A DNA stretch of 64,000 nt from Nocardia sp. XZ_19_385 (GTDB lineage: Bacteria; Actinomycetota; Actinomycetes; Mycobacteriales; Mycobacteriaceae): positions 1,364,001-1,428,000 of the forward strand of contig NZ_JACVEE010000001.1 in the NCBI RefSeq assembly GCF_015355755.1, written 5' to 3'. The position numbers and the translations under genes are program-made. The notes beneath the pieces were generated by a model. The model was not told where the DNA came from. It ran no database searches and saw only the letters and a program-made list of their open reading frames with translations. Below are positions 18,909-27,780 of the stretch, one piece after another (position 1 is the stretch's first letter; every line of letters starts with the position of its first letter).

Positions 18909-20395
18909 AACAGTTCGTCGAGCAACCGGTAGTAGTCCAGCCGCCGCTGATCGGGTGTGTCCACACCGTAGGCGGCGAAGAACGCGGCGACCTCGTCCTG
19001 GCTGTGATGACCGCTCAGATCACGCGCGGCGAGCGCCAGATCTCGGTAGCGGTCCGCGACGCCGAGCGCGCCGACATCGATCAGGATTCCGCCCTCCAGC
19101 ACATTGGCGGAGGTGAAATCGCCGTGCGTGACAACGAGATCCGTCTCTTCGGGCCGCTCGTCGTGCAGCTGCACCAGCACCTGTTCGGGAGTCCGCCCTT
19201 GGTTGTCGTCGTCGAAATCCTCGGCATCGACCAGACCTTCGAGCACCATCCTCCGGGCGTGGGCGAGGACGGTATCGAGCCTGCCGTCGAACGGGCACTC
19301 CTCGACCGGGAGGCTGTGCAGGCGACGCAGCAGGGTTCCCATGATCGTGCCGACCGAAGGTCTGGCTGCCCCGCCAGACGAAGCGGCCTCGGGCGATCGG
19401 CCGGCGGCCGGCACCTCCGGATCGCCAACCGCATCCCGCTCCGCGTCGCCGCCGTAACCGCGGGCGGCGAGGCCGAATGCGTCGTCGTGATGAACTCGAG
19501 CAGCGCGGCTGGGCACTCCGGCTTCGCGGGCCACCTCCGCTTCATCGTCGTCAAGATCCCGAGCGGCGAGACTCGGCACTGCGGCATCGCGGGCCGCCTC
19601 CGCTTCGTCGTCATAGTCATGACCCCGAGCGGCGAGACTCACCACTCCGGCATCGGCGAGCAGCAGCACATCGGCCTCGAAAGCGGCGATCTCAGGTAGT
19701 CGAATTCCGCTGTCCTGCAACCACTTCAGGCGGTCATGTTCAGCGGCGGCTCGTGGTCCGCGCTTCATCCAATAGGTGCCGTTGACGAAAGCGACTCCGC
19801 CGCTCTGTCCCTCGTGCTCGTCGGAGAACGTGGGCGTCTCCCCCACCAGCGCGACGACCGCGGGCGGCAGCGAAATCGGCAACTGCTCCAAGGATTCCAG
19901 CGCGACCCGCGTCGACTCGATGAGCTCGGGATCGCCCTCGACGATCCGCAGATGCTGCGCCTCGGTGAGCAAGGTCCGCGCCTCGTCCAGCCGGCCCTGT
20001 TCGGCCAGCGCCTTGCCCAGATGCTGCACCGCGAACGAGAGCAGCTCCGAGGTGGGCGCACACTCCCGGGCCGCGTCCACCGCCCGGCGGTACAACTGTT
20101 CGGCGGTGGCCACGTCGCCCTGATACCGGTAGACATCGCCGAGATTGATCCACACGGAAATCCGCCGCTGCTCCCCCGACCCCAACCCGCCGGTCGCGTC
20201 GGCGTGAGCCAACTCGAGCGCCCGATCCAGATGCGCGAGCGCCTCCTCGAACCGTCCGAGCAGCATCAACTCGATCCCGGTCTGCCGGAACCCGGCGAAA
20301 TCGCTCGGCTCGGCCGCAGCCACCCGCGCCGCCAGCCCCTCCGCATCGACCGGAATCATCCGCTGCCGCTCATCGAACCGATACACCGTCGTCAC
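18905..20395 (-). CDS. TPR-aminoglycoside-phosphotransferase-like kinase fusion
   Basis: Translation starts at GTG 20395 within a GTGA overlap with the DUF3046 gene. Residues 1-175 form TPR-like helical repeats (FRQTGIELMLLGRFEEALAHL...ISVWINLGDVYRYQGDVATAEQLYRRAV). The rest is an APH-type kinase: N-lobe VALVGETPTFSDEHEG...NGTYWMKRGPRAAAEHDRLKWL, then MGTLLRRLHSLPVEECPF and the catalytic loop VVTHGDFTSANVL with the metal-binding IDVGALGVADRYRDLALAARDL. About 95 residues, including 21-residue tandem repeats, interrupt the kinase between the hinge and the LLRRLHSLP helix, where ordinary APH(3') enzymes have about 15. The core is closest to APH(3') enzymes, but a resistance role is not established and the TPR part suggests a regulatory or protein substrate. 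Confidence 0.8.
   Translation of the reverse strand: MTTVYRFDERQRMIPVDAEGLAARVAAAEPSDFAGFRQTGIELMLLGRFEEALAHLDRALELAHADATGGLGSGEQRRISVWINLGDVYRYQGDVATAEQLYRRAVDAARECAPTSELLSFAVQHLGKALAEQGRLDEARTLLTEAQHLRIVEGDPELIESTRVALESLEQLPISLPPAVVALVGETPTFSDEHEGQSGGVAFVNGTYWMKRGPRAAAEHDRLKWLQDSGIRLPEIAAFEADVLLLADAGVVSLAARGHDYDDEAEAARDAAVPSLAARDLDDDEAEVAREAGVPSRAARVHHDDAFGLAARGYGGDAERDAVGDPEVPAAGRSPEAASSGGAARPSVGTIMGTLLRRLHSLPVEECPFDGRLDTVLAHARRMVLEGLVDAEDFDDDNQGRTPEQVLVQLHDERPEETDLVVTHGDFTSANVLEGGILIDVGALGVADRYRDLALAARDLSGHHSQDEVAAFFAAYGVDTPDQRRLDYYRLLDELF
19527..19662 (-). repeat. 63-bp in-frame tandem repeat inside the kinase domain
   Basis: A 63-bp unit encoding a 21-residue repeat (VPSLAARDLDDDEAEVAREA) occurs about three times, with one copy longer by a codon and the last degenerate. 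The conserved marker CGGGCC(A/G)CCTCCGCTTC recurs at 19527 and 19590, exactly 63 bases apart. The repeat expands a loop in the APH fold. Confidence 0.75.
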
Positions 20396-20583
20396 CAACG
20401 CACCTTCGGTACATCGAACTCCGAACACAACGCCCGCCACACCTCACGCGGATCGACACCCGCCTCGATGGCAGCCGCGCCCGTCCGCCCCAGCCCGGGT
20501 ATCACATGGTCGCGCAGCAACACATCACCACGCGCCGTCCCGAACTCGGTATGCAACAGTTCCTGGAACTCAGTCAACCGCAC
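20392..20583 (-). CDS. DUF3046 protein (Rv2738c-like)
   Basis: The GTG start at 20583 gives a 63-residue protein that begins VRLTEFQELLHTEFG and continues through HVIPGLGRTGAAAIEAGVDPREVWRALC to a C-terminal FDVPKVRW. This is the DUF3046 family, which lies near recA in mycolic-acid bacteria. The function is unknown. It overlaps the downstream TPR-kinase gene by GTGA, so the two are translationally coupled. An upstream in-frame extension to 20631 is Gly-rich and unlikely to be translated. Confidence 0.85.
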   Translation of the reverse strand: MRLTEFQELLHTEFGTARGDVLLRDHVIPGLGRTGAAAIEAGVDPREVWRALCSEFDVPKVRW

Positions 20584-20807
20584 CGTGTTCAAGATACTCG
20601 CGCCCCCACCCACACCCCCACCCGCTCCCACCCTGCTCGCCCGACATGTACGTCGCGAATCTGTCTCCCGAAGCAGGCCATGCAGCGCAACCCGACAACT
20701 GGCCGCCCCCTACCCGGCCACGGCTCCGTCGAGAACCACCTCTCCCTCCCTCAACCCCGCGCCAGGGGCAGAACCGACACGCGGGTCGGAGCGAGCGCAC
20801 CCCTGCT

Positions 20808-21411
20808 CAAGATCACCAGGAACTGGTAGCGGCATCGCCCGAGTAGCTCCACCAGCACTGCCTGATGATCTTGCCTCTGCGCCATGAGCCGCGTGAACAC
20901 AGCAGACGTCAGCTTCGATGTTTCAAGATCATCAGGACGTGGCGGCGGCATCGCGCGAGAAACCCCACCACCAGTGCCTGATGATCTTGACCCGCGACGC
21001 ACGAGAATGAATGCAGGCTGGGCCAGGTGGGGCACTGCCCTACTTCAAGATCACCAGGAAATGGTGGCGGCATCCCGCAGGTAGCTCCGCCAGCACTGCC
21101 TGATGATCTTGTGTGGGATGCAAGCGGCGAACACGTCAGCCCCCGATCAGCCCCAGTACCCGGCCCGGGCGTCGAGACCGCCACGAGACAAGTTTCAAGA
21201 TCACCAGGGGATAGTGGCGGCATCCCGCGGGTAGCTCCACCAGCACTGCCTGATGATCTTGTGTGGGACGTAAGCGGCGAACACGTCAGCCTCGATCAAC
21301 TCCAGTACCCGGCCTGGGCGTCAAGACCGCCACGAGACAAGTTTCAAGATCACCAGGGAATAGTGGCGGGATCCTGCGGGTGCCATCCGCCAACAGTGCC
21401 TGATGATCTTG
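20808..21411. repeat. Array of five 66-67-bp palindromic elements
   Basis: Five elements lie at 20808-20873, 20924-20989, 21046-21111, 21196-21261 and 21345-21411. Each begins CAAGATCAYCAGG and ends CCTGATGATCTTG, so the 13-bp ends pair as an almost perfect inverted repeat. The interiors can pair further, best in copy 3 (TGGTGGCGG against CCGCCAGCA). Start-to-start spacing is 116, 122, 150 and 149 bases. Ends are nearly invariant while interiors drift. No gene is supported in 20632-21544; open frames through the repeats are translation artefacts. Confidence 0.9.
21112..21411. repeat. About 150-bp tandem duplication within the palindrome array
   Basis: The segment 21112-21261 is duplicated at 21262-21411. 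It comprises a spacer (TGTGGGAYG...AAGCGGCGAACACGTCAGCC..., ACCGCCACGAGACAAGTTT) plus one palindromic element. The two copies differ at scattered bases, so this is a recent segmental duplication of spacer plus element, showing how the array grew. Confidence 0.85.
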
Positions 21412-21544
21412 TGCGCCCGCGCGTGGTGGAGTGGGGCACGAGGGCGGGTGGCCTGCCACCCGGGCGGCGCCTGTGGGGCCCCGCGATCGGTGGCGGACGG
21501 CATTGGAGCGCGCCGGGTGAGCTGACACAGGGGGTGGTGGCGGG

Positions 21545-22708
21545 TTATTGGGTCGAGACGTTGTCCAGGACCTGGTGGCAGAGCTTGATGGGGTCGGCGA
21601 CTTCGGCGCGGGTCATCGAGGCGGCTTCGGCGGCGGCTGTGTAGCGCGGGTGGTCGAGCATGGCGTGGACGGCGGTGCGGATGGAATCGGGGGTGAGGGG
21701 GCGGATGATGATCGAACTGCCTTGGCGGGCAGCGCGGTTGGCGAGTTCCCATTGGTCGCCGCCGCCGGGGATGGTGACGACGGGGACGCCGGCGAGGAGG
21801 GATTTGGCGAGGAGGCCGTGGCCGCCGCCGCCGATGCAGACGGCGGCGTGGGTGAGGAGTTCGTCTTGGCGGCCCAAGCCGGCGGTCGCCCAGGAGGGGA
21901 GGTCGGCGGGTGGGGTGTCCAGCATCGAAATGGCTACGCGGACACCGGCTCCGGCCAATGCTTCCAAGACGACATCGACCATGCCCGCGACGCCGGTGTG
22001 GGCGGTGGACGGGGCGACCATCACCAGTGGGTCGTCGCCCGGCGGCGGAGTCAGGATTTCCTTGGTGGGTTCCCACAGCAGCGGGCCGATGACATGGGCG
22101 TTGTCCGGCCAGTCCGGTCGCGGCACCTCCAACGCGGGCAGGGTCGCGAGCAGCCGTATGGCGGGACCGGGGTCGGTGGCGGGCAAACCCACACCCGCCC
22201 TGGCCTTTTCGCGCTGACGCAGGCCGTTGCGAACATCGCGAGCGGTGAGGGTACGCAGGACGTTGTCGCGCAGCTTGCCGCGCCAGCCTTCGCCAACCGC
22301 GAGACCACTACCGATGGGCGGCAACGCTTTCGACGGCAGATACAGCGGGTGCGGGGAAAGTTCCACCCAGGGCACCCCGAGCCGTTCCGCCGCCATCCCA
22401 CCACCCGCGGTGAGCACATCCGACACCACCAGCTCCGGCAGCATCGCACTCAAGTCGGGCATGATCTCCGTCGAAATGTGCGCGGCCCGTTCATGAATCC
22501 GCCGCCCGGCATCCCCGTCGTTCTCACCGGCCCGCGGCGCGAGCCCCTTGAGCTTGCGCACCGGAACCCCGACGTCCTTCGCCGCGTCGAACCACCGCGG
22601 CCCCGTGAACAGCACCGGCTCGTCACCAGCGGCCAGGAACCGTTCGCACAGCGCCAACGCCGGAAACGCATGTCCAGGATCCGGCCCAGCGACAACGGCT
22701 ACACGCAT
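21545..22708 (-). CDS. GT1-family (UGT-like) glycosyltransferase, Rv2739c-like
   Basis: The start at 22708 (MRVAVVAGPDPGHAFPALAL) is chosen because it begins the Rossmann strand of the GT-B fold; the frame upstream consists only of repeat sequence. The 387-residue protein ends with the nucleotide-sugar binding region: LLTHAAVCIGGGGHGLLAKSLLAGVPVVTIPGGGDQWELANRAARQG. This is the UGT/MGT pattern of glycosyltransferases that act on lipids or natural products. In M. tuberculosis the corresponding gene Rv2739c also lies near recA. Repeat arrays sit both upstream and downstream of the gene. Confidence 0.85.
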   Translation of the reverse strand: MRVAVVAGPDPGHAFPALALCERFLAAGDEPVLFTGPRWFDAAKDVGVPVRKLKGLAPRAGENDGDAGRRIHERAAHISTEIMPDLSAMLPELVVSDVLTAGGGMAAERLGVPWVELSPHPLYLPSKALPPIGSGLAVGEGWRGKLRDNVLRTLTARDVRNGLRQREKARAGVGLPATDPGPAIRLLATLPALEVPRPDWPDNAHVIGPLLWEPTKEILTPPPGDDPLVMVAPSTAHTGVAGMVDVVLEALAGAGVRVAISMLDTPPADLPSWATAGLGRQDELLTHAAVCIGGGGHGLLAKSLLAGVPVVTIPGGGDQWELANRAARQGSSIIIRPLTPDSIRTAVHAMLDHPRYTAAAEAASMTRAEVADPIKLCHQVLDNVSTQ

Positions 22709-22815
22709 GGGCTCAGCCTGCCACACGCCCCCAACCAGCGAACGCCGCCGTACGTCATAGCCACGGCGCGGCCGCAGCAGCAACCTCGCAGGTGGCCCGC
22801 GCGCCCACCTCTGCC

Positions 22816-23480
22816 TCGGGCCGCATGCACCGGCGGCGACTCCCAGCACTCGGCGAAACCGAAATCCGCCCGCCAAACCGCACACGCCAGCAACAACATC
22901 CGGCACGGCGTTACCGAGATCTGTCCGCAAAGCCGCATGCGCTGGCGGCAACTCCCAGCACCCGGCGCTACCCAGATCTACCCGCGAAACCGCATGTACC
23001 GGCGGCAACATCCGGCACGGCGTTGCCGAGATCTACCCGCGAAACCGCATGCACCAGCAACAACACCCAGCACCCGGCGCTACCCAGATCTACCCGCGAA
23101 ACCGCACGCTCGACAGCAACTCCCAGCACTCTGCGCTACCCAGCGATACCCGCGAAACCGCATGCACCGGCGACAACTCCCGGCCCCGGCGTTGCCGAGA
23201 TCTACCCGCGAAACCGCACGCCCCAACAAAACCCAGCACCCGGCGCTACCCAGATCTACCCGCGAAACCGCACGCTCAACAGCAATTCCCAGCGTTGTGC
23301 GCTACCGCGATATATCCGCGAAACCCGCTTGCCCCGACAGCAACACCCAGCACTCGGCGACACCGAGATCTACCCGCGAACCACATGCGCCAGCACCACC
23401 CAGCCCTTGGCGATACCGGGATCTGTCCGCAAAACCGCATGCGCTGGCGGCAACTTCCAGCGCTCGGCAGTGCCGCGACC
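22816..23480. repeat. Degenerate tandem array, about 12 units of 52-58 bp
   Basis: The plus strand carries about twelve units marked by CCCGCGAAACCGCATGC and, upstream in each, AGATCTACC. Distances between successive GAAACC markers from 22986 on are 55, 57, 56, 56, 54, 56, 58 and 52 bases. Each unit alternates two flavours (CCCAGCACCCGGCGCTACC and CCGGCACGGCGTTGCCG). There are no unique spacers of constant length, so it is not a CRISPR array. It fills the gap between the PIG-L stop codon and the glycosyltransferase start on the minus strand. I see no gene in it. Confidence 0.85.
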
Positions 23481-24215
23481 TCAGCTAGCGAAGTAATACA
23501 GCTCGAAGCCGACGGCGTGGGCGGCGGGGAAACCTTCCAAGGGCCCGGTGGCCCGGTCGACGATGAAGCGGACCTGCTCTTCGAGGGGTTCGGAGCTCAG
23601 GATTTCCAGGTACCGGCGGTGCTCTGCGAGGGAGGCGACGGCCTGGTCCAGTTGGGCGCTGACATCGACTGCGTGCGTGGCCTTCGGACCGGCGACAGCG
23701 GCCCAGCGGGCCGACCACGGCGGCTGGTCGGCCAGCTCGGGGAAGATCCACTCGTTGCCCGCGTCGGAGATGGCGTCGAGGGCGGCGCGGCCGACGGCGC
23801 GGTGGTCGGCGCTGTTGGCGAAGCCGGGAGCCCAGGTGTCGCCGAAGTTGAACAGCACCACCATTTCCGGTTGGTGGCGGCGGATCGCGGCGGCCAGGTC
23901 GCGGCGCAGGTCCAAGCCTTCCTGGACGCGGCCGTCGGGGTAGCCGAGGAACTCGACCTGGTGCACCCCAACGGCTTTGGCGGCGGCGATCTCCTCGGCT
24001 TCCCGCAGCGGGCCCGCCTCGGCGGGCGGCACCCCGGCCATCCCGGCTTCACCACTGGTGACCAGGACGTAGCGAATGTCCTTGCCCTGCGCAGTCCAGC
24101 GCGCCACCGCGGCGGCGCCGCCATACTCGATGTCGTCAGGGTGCGCGACGATCACGATGCCGCGCTGCCAGTCCTCCGGAATCTGCTCCACCCGACCATT
24201 CAAGCACTCGAACAC
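23481..24215 (-). CDS. PIG-L / LmbE-family deacetylase
   Basis: The 244-residue protein has the zinc-binding motif AHPDD (VIVAHPDDIEYGGAAAVARW, residues 23-42) and the distal DHRAVGRAAL with the third ligand His. This fold includes MshB and Mca, which deacetylate N-acetylglucosaminyl conjugates in mycothiol metabolism, and GlcNAc-PI deacetylases. It lacks the length and motifs of MshB proper, so the exact substrate is open. The start is GTG 24215. It is the gene upstream of the glycosyltransferase on the same strand, separated by the repeat array, and the pair could act on one glycoconjugate. Confidence 0.87.
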   Translation of the reverse strand: MFECLNGRVEQIPEDWQRGIVIVAHPDDIEYGGAAAVARWTAQGKDIRYVLVTSGEAGMAGVPPAEAGPLREAEEIAAAKAVGVHQVEFLGYPDGRVQEGLDLRRDLAAAIRRHQPEMVVLFNFGDTWAPGFANSADHRAVGRAALDAISDAGNEWIFPELADQPPWSARWAAVAGPKATHAVDVSAQLDQAVASLAEHRRYLEILSSEPLEEQVRFIVDRATGPLEGFPAAHAVGFELYYFAS

Positions 24216-24270
24216 GAAAGAGGCCGTGACCGCCGGCGTCGGCGAACCACAGCCCCTTGGCTTTCCGCGA

Positions 24271-24447
24271 TCAGACCTTGTTGATGGTGGTCTTCTCTTC
24301 CGACCCGGTGACCGCCTTGTACAGCAGGTACAGCCCGAACACGATGGCGCTGATCATCAGGATCGGGAACAGACCCTTGATGAGCGCACCGATAACCATG
24401 AACGCGATCCAGACGAGCGCGACCACACCGATGATCTTCCACAGCAT
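24271..24447 (-). CDS. 58-residue two-helix membrane protein
   Basis: The ATG at 24447 has GGAGG six bases upstream, far better than any start further out in the frame. The product begins MLWKIIGVVALVWIAFMVIG and has a second hydrophobic stretch LFPILMISAIVFGLYLLY, then a short charged tail (KAVTGSEEKTTINKV). It is probably a hairpin membrane protein. Its position beside the psp genes suggests a role in envelope stress, but no family is recognised. Confidence 0.75.
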   Translation of the reverse strand: MLWKIIGVVALVWIAFMVIGALIKGLFPILMISAIVFGLYLLYKAVTGSEEKTTINKV

Positions 24448-24587
24448 TACTGCCTCCGTATGTCTCCGGAACCGTCGTCCAACGATCCGCTCCTTCGACT
24501 CTGACAGCTCCGGCCTAGGAAAGCACCAGGTCAGCGGCGATATCGGTGAAAGATCCGGGAAGACCCTGACAGGCACACCCGGCGGCA

Positions 24588-25097
24588 CTAGGGGGCGGGG
24601 GCGGTGCAGTTCACCACCGCGTACAACCCGCTGGCCGTCTGCTCGGCGACGGTCCGCCCGTTGACTGTGATTCGGCAGGTGATGTCGCCGATGCCGTTGC
24701 GCTGGGCGTTCAGCGCCAGCGCGAGGGTGGGGCTGGTGACACGCTTCTTCCAGGGCAGCGGTGTGGACACCTCGGTCCGCAGCAGATTGTCACCGCTGAC
24801 GTAGGCGACGCTGTGCGCGGACCCGGTGGACGCGGTGACCTCATAGGAGACGCTCCCCACCGCGGGCAGCGGCTCCTGCTCGACCAGAGCCATCGGCGCG
24901 GGTTCGGTAGCGGCGACAACCGCGACCGCCAATGCCACCAACCCGAAGGTGGCCGTCAGCAGGCACCCGGCGATCAGCCCGGCGCGTACGGTCCCGCGCC
25001 GCCGATCCGGGGGTGTATCCGCCGGTAACTGCCCCGGCCACCGCTGATTCGAACCAACCACGACCGAACGATATGCGCCCGGCCCGCCCGAACCCAC
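24588..25097 (-). CDS. MmpS-family membrane protein
   Basis: The 169-residue protein has a cytoplasmic N-terminus, one membrane segment near residues 38-62 (RAGLIAGCLLTATFGLVALAVAVVAA) and an extracytoplasmic beta-rich domain: VSYEVTASTGSAHSVAYVSGDNLLRTEVSTPLPWKKRV. This is the MmpS pattern, small partners of MmpL exporters in mycolic-acid bacteria. No MmpL gene is in the window. The two cysteines in the C-terminal domain (ITCRITV and VNCTAP) could form a disulfide. It follows pspM on the same strand. Confidence 0.85.
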   Translation of the reverse strand: MGSGGPGAYRSVVVGSNQRWPGQLPADTPPDRRRGTVRAGLIAGCLLTATFGLVALAVAVVAATEPAPMALVEQEPLPAVGSVSYEVTASTGSAHSVAYVSGDNLLRTEVSTPLPWKKRVTSPTLALALNAQRNGIGDITCRITVNGRTVAEQTASGLYAVVNCTAPAP

Positions 25098-25159
25098 CGG
25101 CTCGGCGAAACCTTGGAGCTTCGACGATCAAGCAACTGTCGCGGTATGCGAGTTCACAA

Positions 25160-26098
25160 TCAGGACAGCCCTTGCGGGCGTTCCATCCGCACCGTCGGAT
25201 CGTTCCACTGCTGACCGGGCGGCGCCTGAATGTTCAACGTCGGGGCCCCGAAGTGCAAAGCACCCAGCGGCTTGTCGGCGACCTCGGTGAGCGCCTGCGC
25301 CCACCCGTCGAGCCGGTCGGCGGCATGGCGCAGATCGGCGACGATGGTGTCGAATTGGTGTGCCACGACCAGGGTTTCGGGGACCGCGAGGACGCCGCCG
25401 GCGGCCGCGACCACCTGCTCGTATTCCGCGACACCGGATTCCAGGCGCGACACCGCGAATTGCACGTTGCCGCGCAACGCCTGCGCGGCCTCCGAGCCGA
25501 CGGCGACCAGGGCGCGCTCCATCTGCACGATGTCGACGGCCAGCGCGTGCAGGGCCTCCGCACCGGAGGCGGCCGTCTCGACCATCTCGGCGAATTCGTC
25601 CTGCGGCAAGCGATTGGAGCGGCCGATCGCGGCGGACAGTCCGTGCATCGCCCGCTCGGCCTGAACCAGCCGTGCGATCGCCGGGCGGGCGGCCGAACCG
25701 AGCGGCGGTTGCTTGCGCGGCACGTAGGCGGCCATCGGCAGCGGCGCGCCGCGCAACCGCAGGTAGCGGCGGGTGGTGTAGGCGGCGCCGGTGACCAGCG
25801 CCACCGCGACGCCACCGAGGAAGACCACGGCCCCGACCGGAGCCGAGATGACCACCAGGCCGATAGCACCCGCGGTGGTCAGCCCGGAGGCCGTGCCGAG
25901 CTGGAAACTGGCCCTGCGCGCACGACGGCGTTTGCGCAGTTCCCGTTCCCGCGGATCGGCCCATTTACGGACCGCGGTCAGCGCGTTCTCGCCGACCTCG
26001 CGCAGGGATTCGGGCAGATTCGACGGCGGCGCACCGAAACCCGGCGGTACGGCGGGCAGCCGCTGACCGGACTGCGGGCGAGTTTGCTTGCGGCTCAT
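25160..26098 (-). CDS. pspM: PspM-like phage-shock membrane protein (Rv2743c-like)
   Basis: The 312-residue product has a basic N-terminus (ERELRKRRRARR), two adjacent membrane segments around residues 68-108 (GLTTAGAIGLVVISAPVGAV and VFLGGVAVALVTGAAY) and a long helical C-terminal region. In M. tuberculosis the order clgR-pspA-Rv2743c is the same, and Rv2743c (PspM) is the membrane partner of PspA. It probably recruits PspA to damaged membrane. It ends in a Pro/Gln-rich tail. Confidence 0.85.
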   Translation of the reverse strand: MSRKQTRPQSGQRLPAVPPGFGAPPSNLPESLREVGENALTAVRKWADPRERELRKRRRARRASFQLGTASGLTTAGAIGLVVISAPVGAVVFLGGVAVALVTGAAYTTRRYLRLRGAPLPMAAYVPRKQPPLGSAARPAIARLVQAERAMHGLSAAIGRSNRLPQDEFAEMVETAASGAEALHALAVDIVQMERALVAVGSEAAQALRGNVQFAVSRLESGVAEYEQVVAAAGGVLAVPETLVVAHQFDTIVADLRHAADRLDGWAQALTEVADKPLGALHFGAPTLNIQAPPGQQWNDPTVRMERPQGLS

Positions 26099-26152
26099 AG
26101 TGTCCCCGGCACAACCTTCATCGAAGAATTCCCTAGCGCGTCGAACCGATGC

Positions 26153-26971
26153 TCAGGCCTGGCCTTTTTCGTAGCGTACCTCGGTCTGCGCGGGCTGCGG
26201 TTGAGCCGGATTGATCGCCTGCTGCTGGCCGCCGGAGGGCAGCGACTCGCCACGCATGGAGGCACGGATCTGCTCCAGCTTGTTGTGGCCGGCCATCTGG
26301 ATGGAAGCCTGCTGGACCTCCATCATGCGACCCTGCACCGAGTTCTGGGCCAGCTCGGCCGAGCCCAGCGCGTTGGCGTAGCGGCGCTCGATCTTGTCGC
26401 GGACGGCGTCCAGGCTGGGGGTGTTGCCGGGCGCGGACAGCGTCGAATCCATCTGCTGCAGCGAGGCGCTGACCTGCTCCTGCATCTTGGCCTGCTCGAG
26501 CTGGCTGAGCAGCTTGGTGCGCTCGGCGACCTTCTGCTGCAGCATCATCGCGTTCTGCTCGACGGCCTTCTTGGCCTGCGCGGCGGCCTGCAGCGACTGG
26601 TCGTGCAGCACCTTCAGATCTTCCACCGACTGCTCGGCGGTGACCAGCTGCGCGGCGAAAGCCTCGGCGGCATTGGTGTATTGGATCGCCTTCTCGGTGT
26701 CGCCCGCGCCGCTCGCCTGATCGGCGAGCATGACCGCCTGGCGGGCGTTGGCGTTGAGCTTCTCCACCTCGTCCAGTTGCCGGTTCAGCTTCATCTCCAG
26801 CTGACGCTGGTTGCCGATGACAGACGCGGCCTGCTGCGAGAGGGCCTGATGCTGGCGCTGGGCTTCCTCGATTGCCTGCTGGATCTGAACCTTCGGATCC
26901 GCGTGCTCCTCGATCTTCGAATCGAAGAGGGCCATCAGGTATTTCCAGGCCTTTGCGAACGGATTAGCCAT
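26153..26971 (-). CDS. pspA: Phage-shock protein A (PspA/IM30)
   Basis: The start [27 protein letters not shown] at 26971 gives 272 residues, the size of the mycobacterial 35-kDa antigen homologue. The N-terminal amphipathic helix is followed by a long antiparallel coiled coil with heptads rich in Ala, Gln and Glu ([20 protein letters not shown]...). A Gln-rich C-terminus follows. PspA is the ESCRT-III-like effector that stabilises membranes under envelope stress. The gene lies between clgR and pspM. Confidence 0.95.
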   Translation of the reverse strand: MANPFAKAWKYLMALFDSKIEEHADPKVQIQQAIEEAQRQHQALSQQAASVIGNQRQLEMKLNRQLDEVEKLNANARQAVMLADQASGAGDTEKAIQYTNAAEAFAAQLVTAEQSVEDLKVLHDQSLQAAAQAKKAVEQNAMMLQQKVAERTKLLSQLEQAKMQEQVSASLQQMDSTLSAPGNTPSLDAVRDKIERRYANALGSAELAQNSVQGRMMEVQQASIQMAGHNKLEQIRASMRGESLPSGGQQQAINPAQPQPAQTEVRYEKGQA

Positions 26972-27175
26972 CGATTGATCCCGCCTCCATGTGCTCCTAC
27001 CGCTGCCCGCGGTAGTCGGTGCGCGACCGTCACGCACCCGTCTGTGCCTATCCTCCACCATGCGGCGCTCGGACCGGGCGAACCCGGCCCGAGCGAACCA
27101 CCTATCTCAGAGAAAATCTATCCGTTCCGGACGCTGGTCCGCATCGCGGCGCCGTTGTCCACCAGAACTTCTCAG

Positions 27176-27622
27176 TTAGTTGCTCTTGACCAGGATCAGC
27201 ATGTCCGACTTGGGGGCCGGAATGACGATTCGGGTGTCCTCGGCGATGCGCGAACCACGCGCGCCGGCCACGGACATGGTGGCGGTGGCGGGCTCGGCGG
27301 CGGTGTCCCCGGCCGGTGCGGCCGCGGGTTCCGTCGCAGTGGTCCGCTCTTCGCTCGCGGGCACGGCCTCGGCCGGGACGGGGATACCGTCCGCGCCCGC
27401 CATGATCGTGCTCACATCCCACAGCACCCGCGACAACGGCACGTCCAGCGCCGCGCAGATGGCGGCGAGCAGTTCGCTGGAGGCCTCTTTGCGGCCTCGC
27501 TCGACCTCGGACAAATACCCCAAGCTCACCCGGGCTGAAGTGGACACTTCGCGCAAGGTCCGGTGCTGGGCGAGGCGTGCACGCCGCAGACTGTCCCCGA
27601 TCGCCTCTCGAAGCAGCGTCAT
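27176..27622 (-). CDS. clgR: Transcriptional regulator ClgR
   Basis: The start at 27622 has AAGGAG well placed upstream. The 148-residue protein has an XRE/Cro helix-turn-helix at residues 8-65 ([40 protein letters not shown]), typical of ClgR, the activator of clp proteases and the psp genes. The C-terminus ends in [14 protein letters not shown], while about 55 residues in between are Ala/Thr/Glu-rich linker, longer than in M. tuberculosis. ClgR is normally itself turned over by ClpP. It heads the clgR-pspA-pspM group. Confidence 0.93.
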   Translation of the reverse strand: MTLLREAIGDSLRRARLAQHRTLREVSTSARVSLGYLSEVERGRKEASSELLAAICAALDVPLSRVLWDVSTIMAGADGIPVPAEAVPASEERTTATEPAAAPAGDTAAEPATATMSVAGARGSRIAEDTRIVIPAPKSDMLILVKSN

Positions 27623-27780
27623 CACGTTCTCCTTCGCTCCCAGTATGCGCCGACCGGGCATTCGCCCTGTCGACACTCCAACGGACCCGCACGGCAACTC
27701 CGGCACCGGACGCGCACCCGTTCTTCTTGGCACAACGTCGGACGCGGCCCGGTGAGTTCCCGCCCTGGCGATCTCACCGT

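Noticed and set aside
20808..21411. Integron attC array
   Set aside because: The elements are palindromic and regularly spaced but lack the RYYYAAC/GTTRRRY core sites, and no integron integrase is present.
22816..23480. CRISPR array
   Set aside because: Units of 52-58 bp are similar along their whole length; there are no unique spacers of constant size and no cas genes.
21548..23488. A 646-codon open frame on the plus strand
   Set aside because: It is antisense to the glycosyltransferase gene and runs into the tandem array; its translation is Arg/Pro-rich with no known fold. The GC-rich third positions of the opposite gene explain it.
24932..27538. An 868-codon plus-strand open frame
   Set aside because: It is antisense to pspM, pspA and mmpS, all well supported by motifs and gene order.
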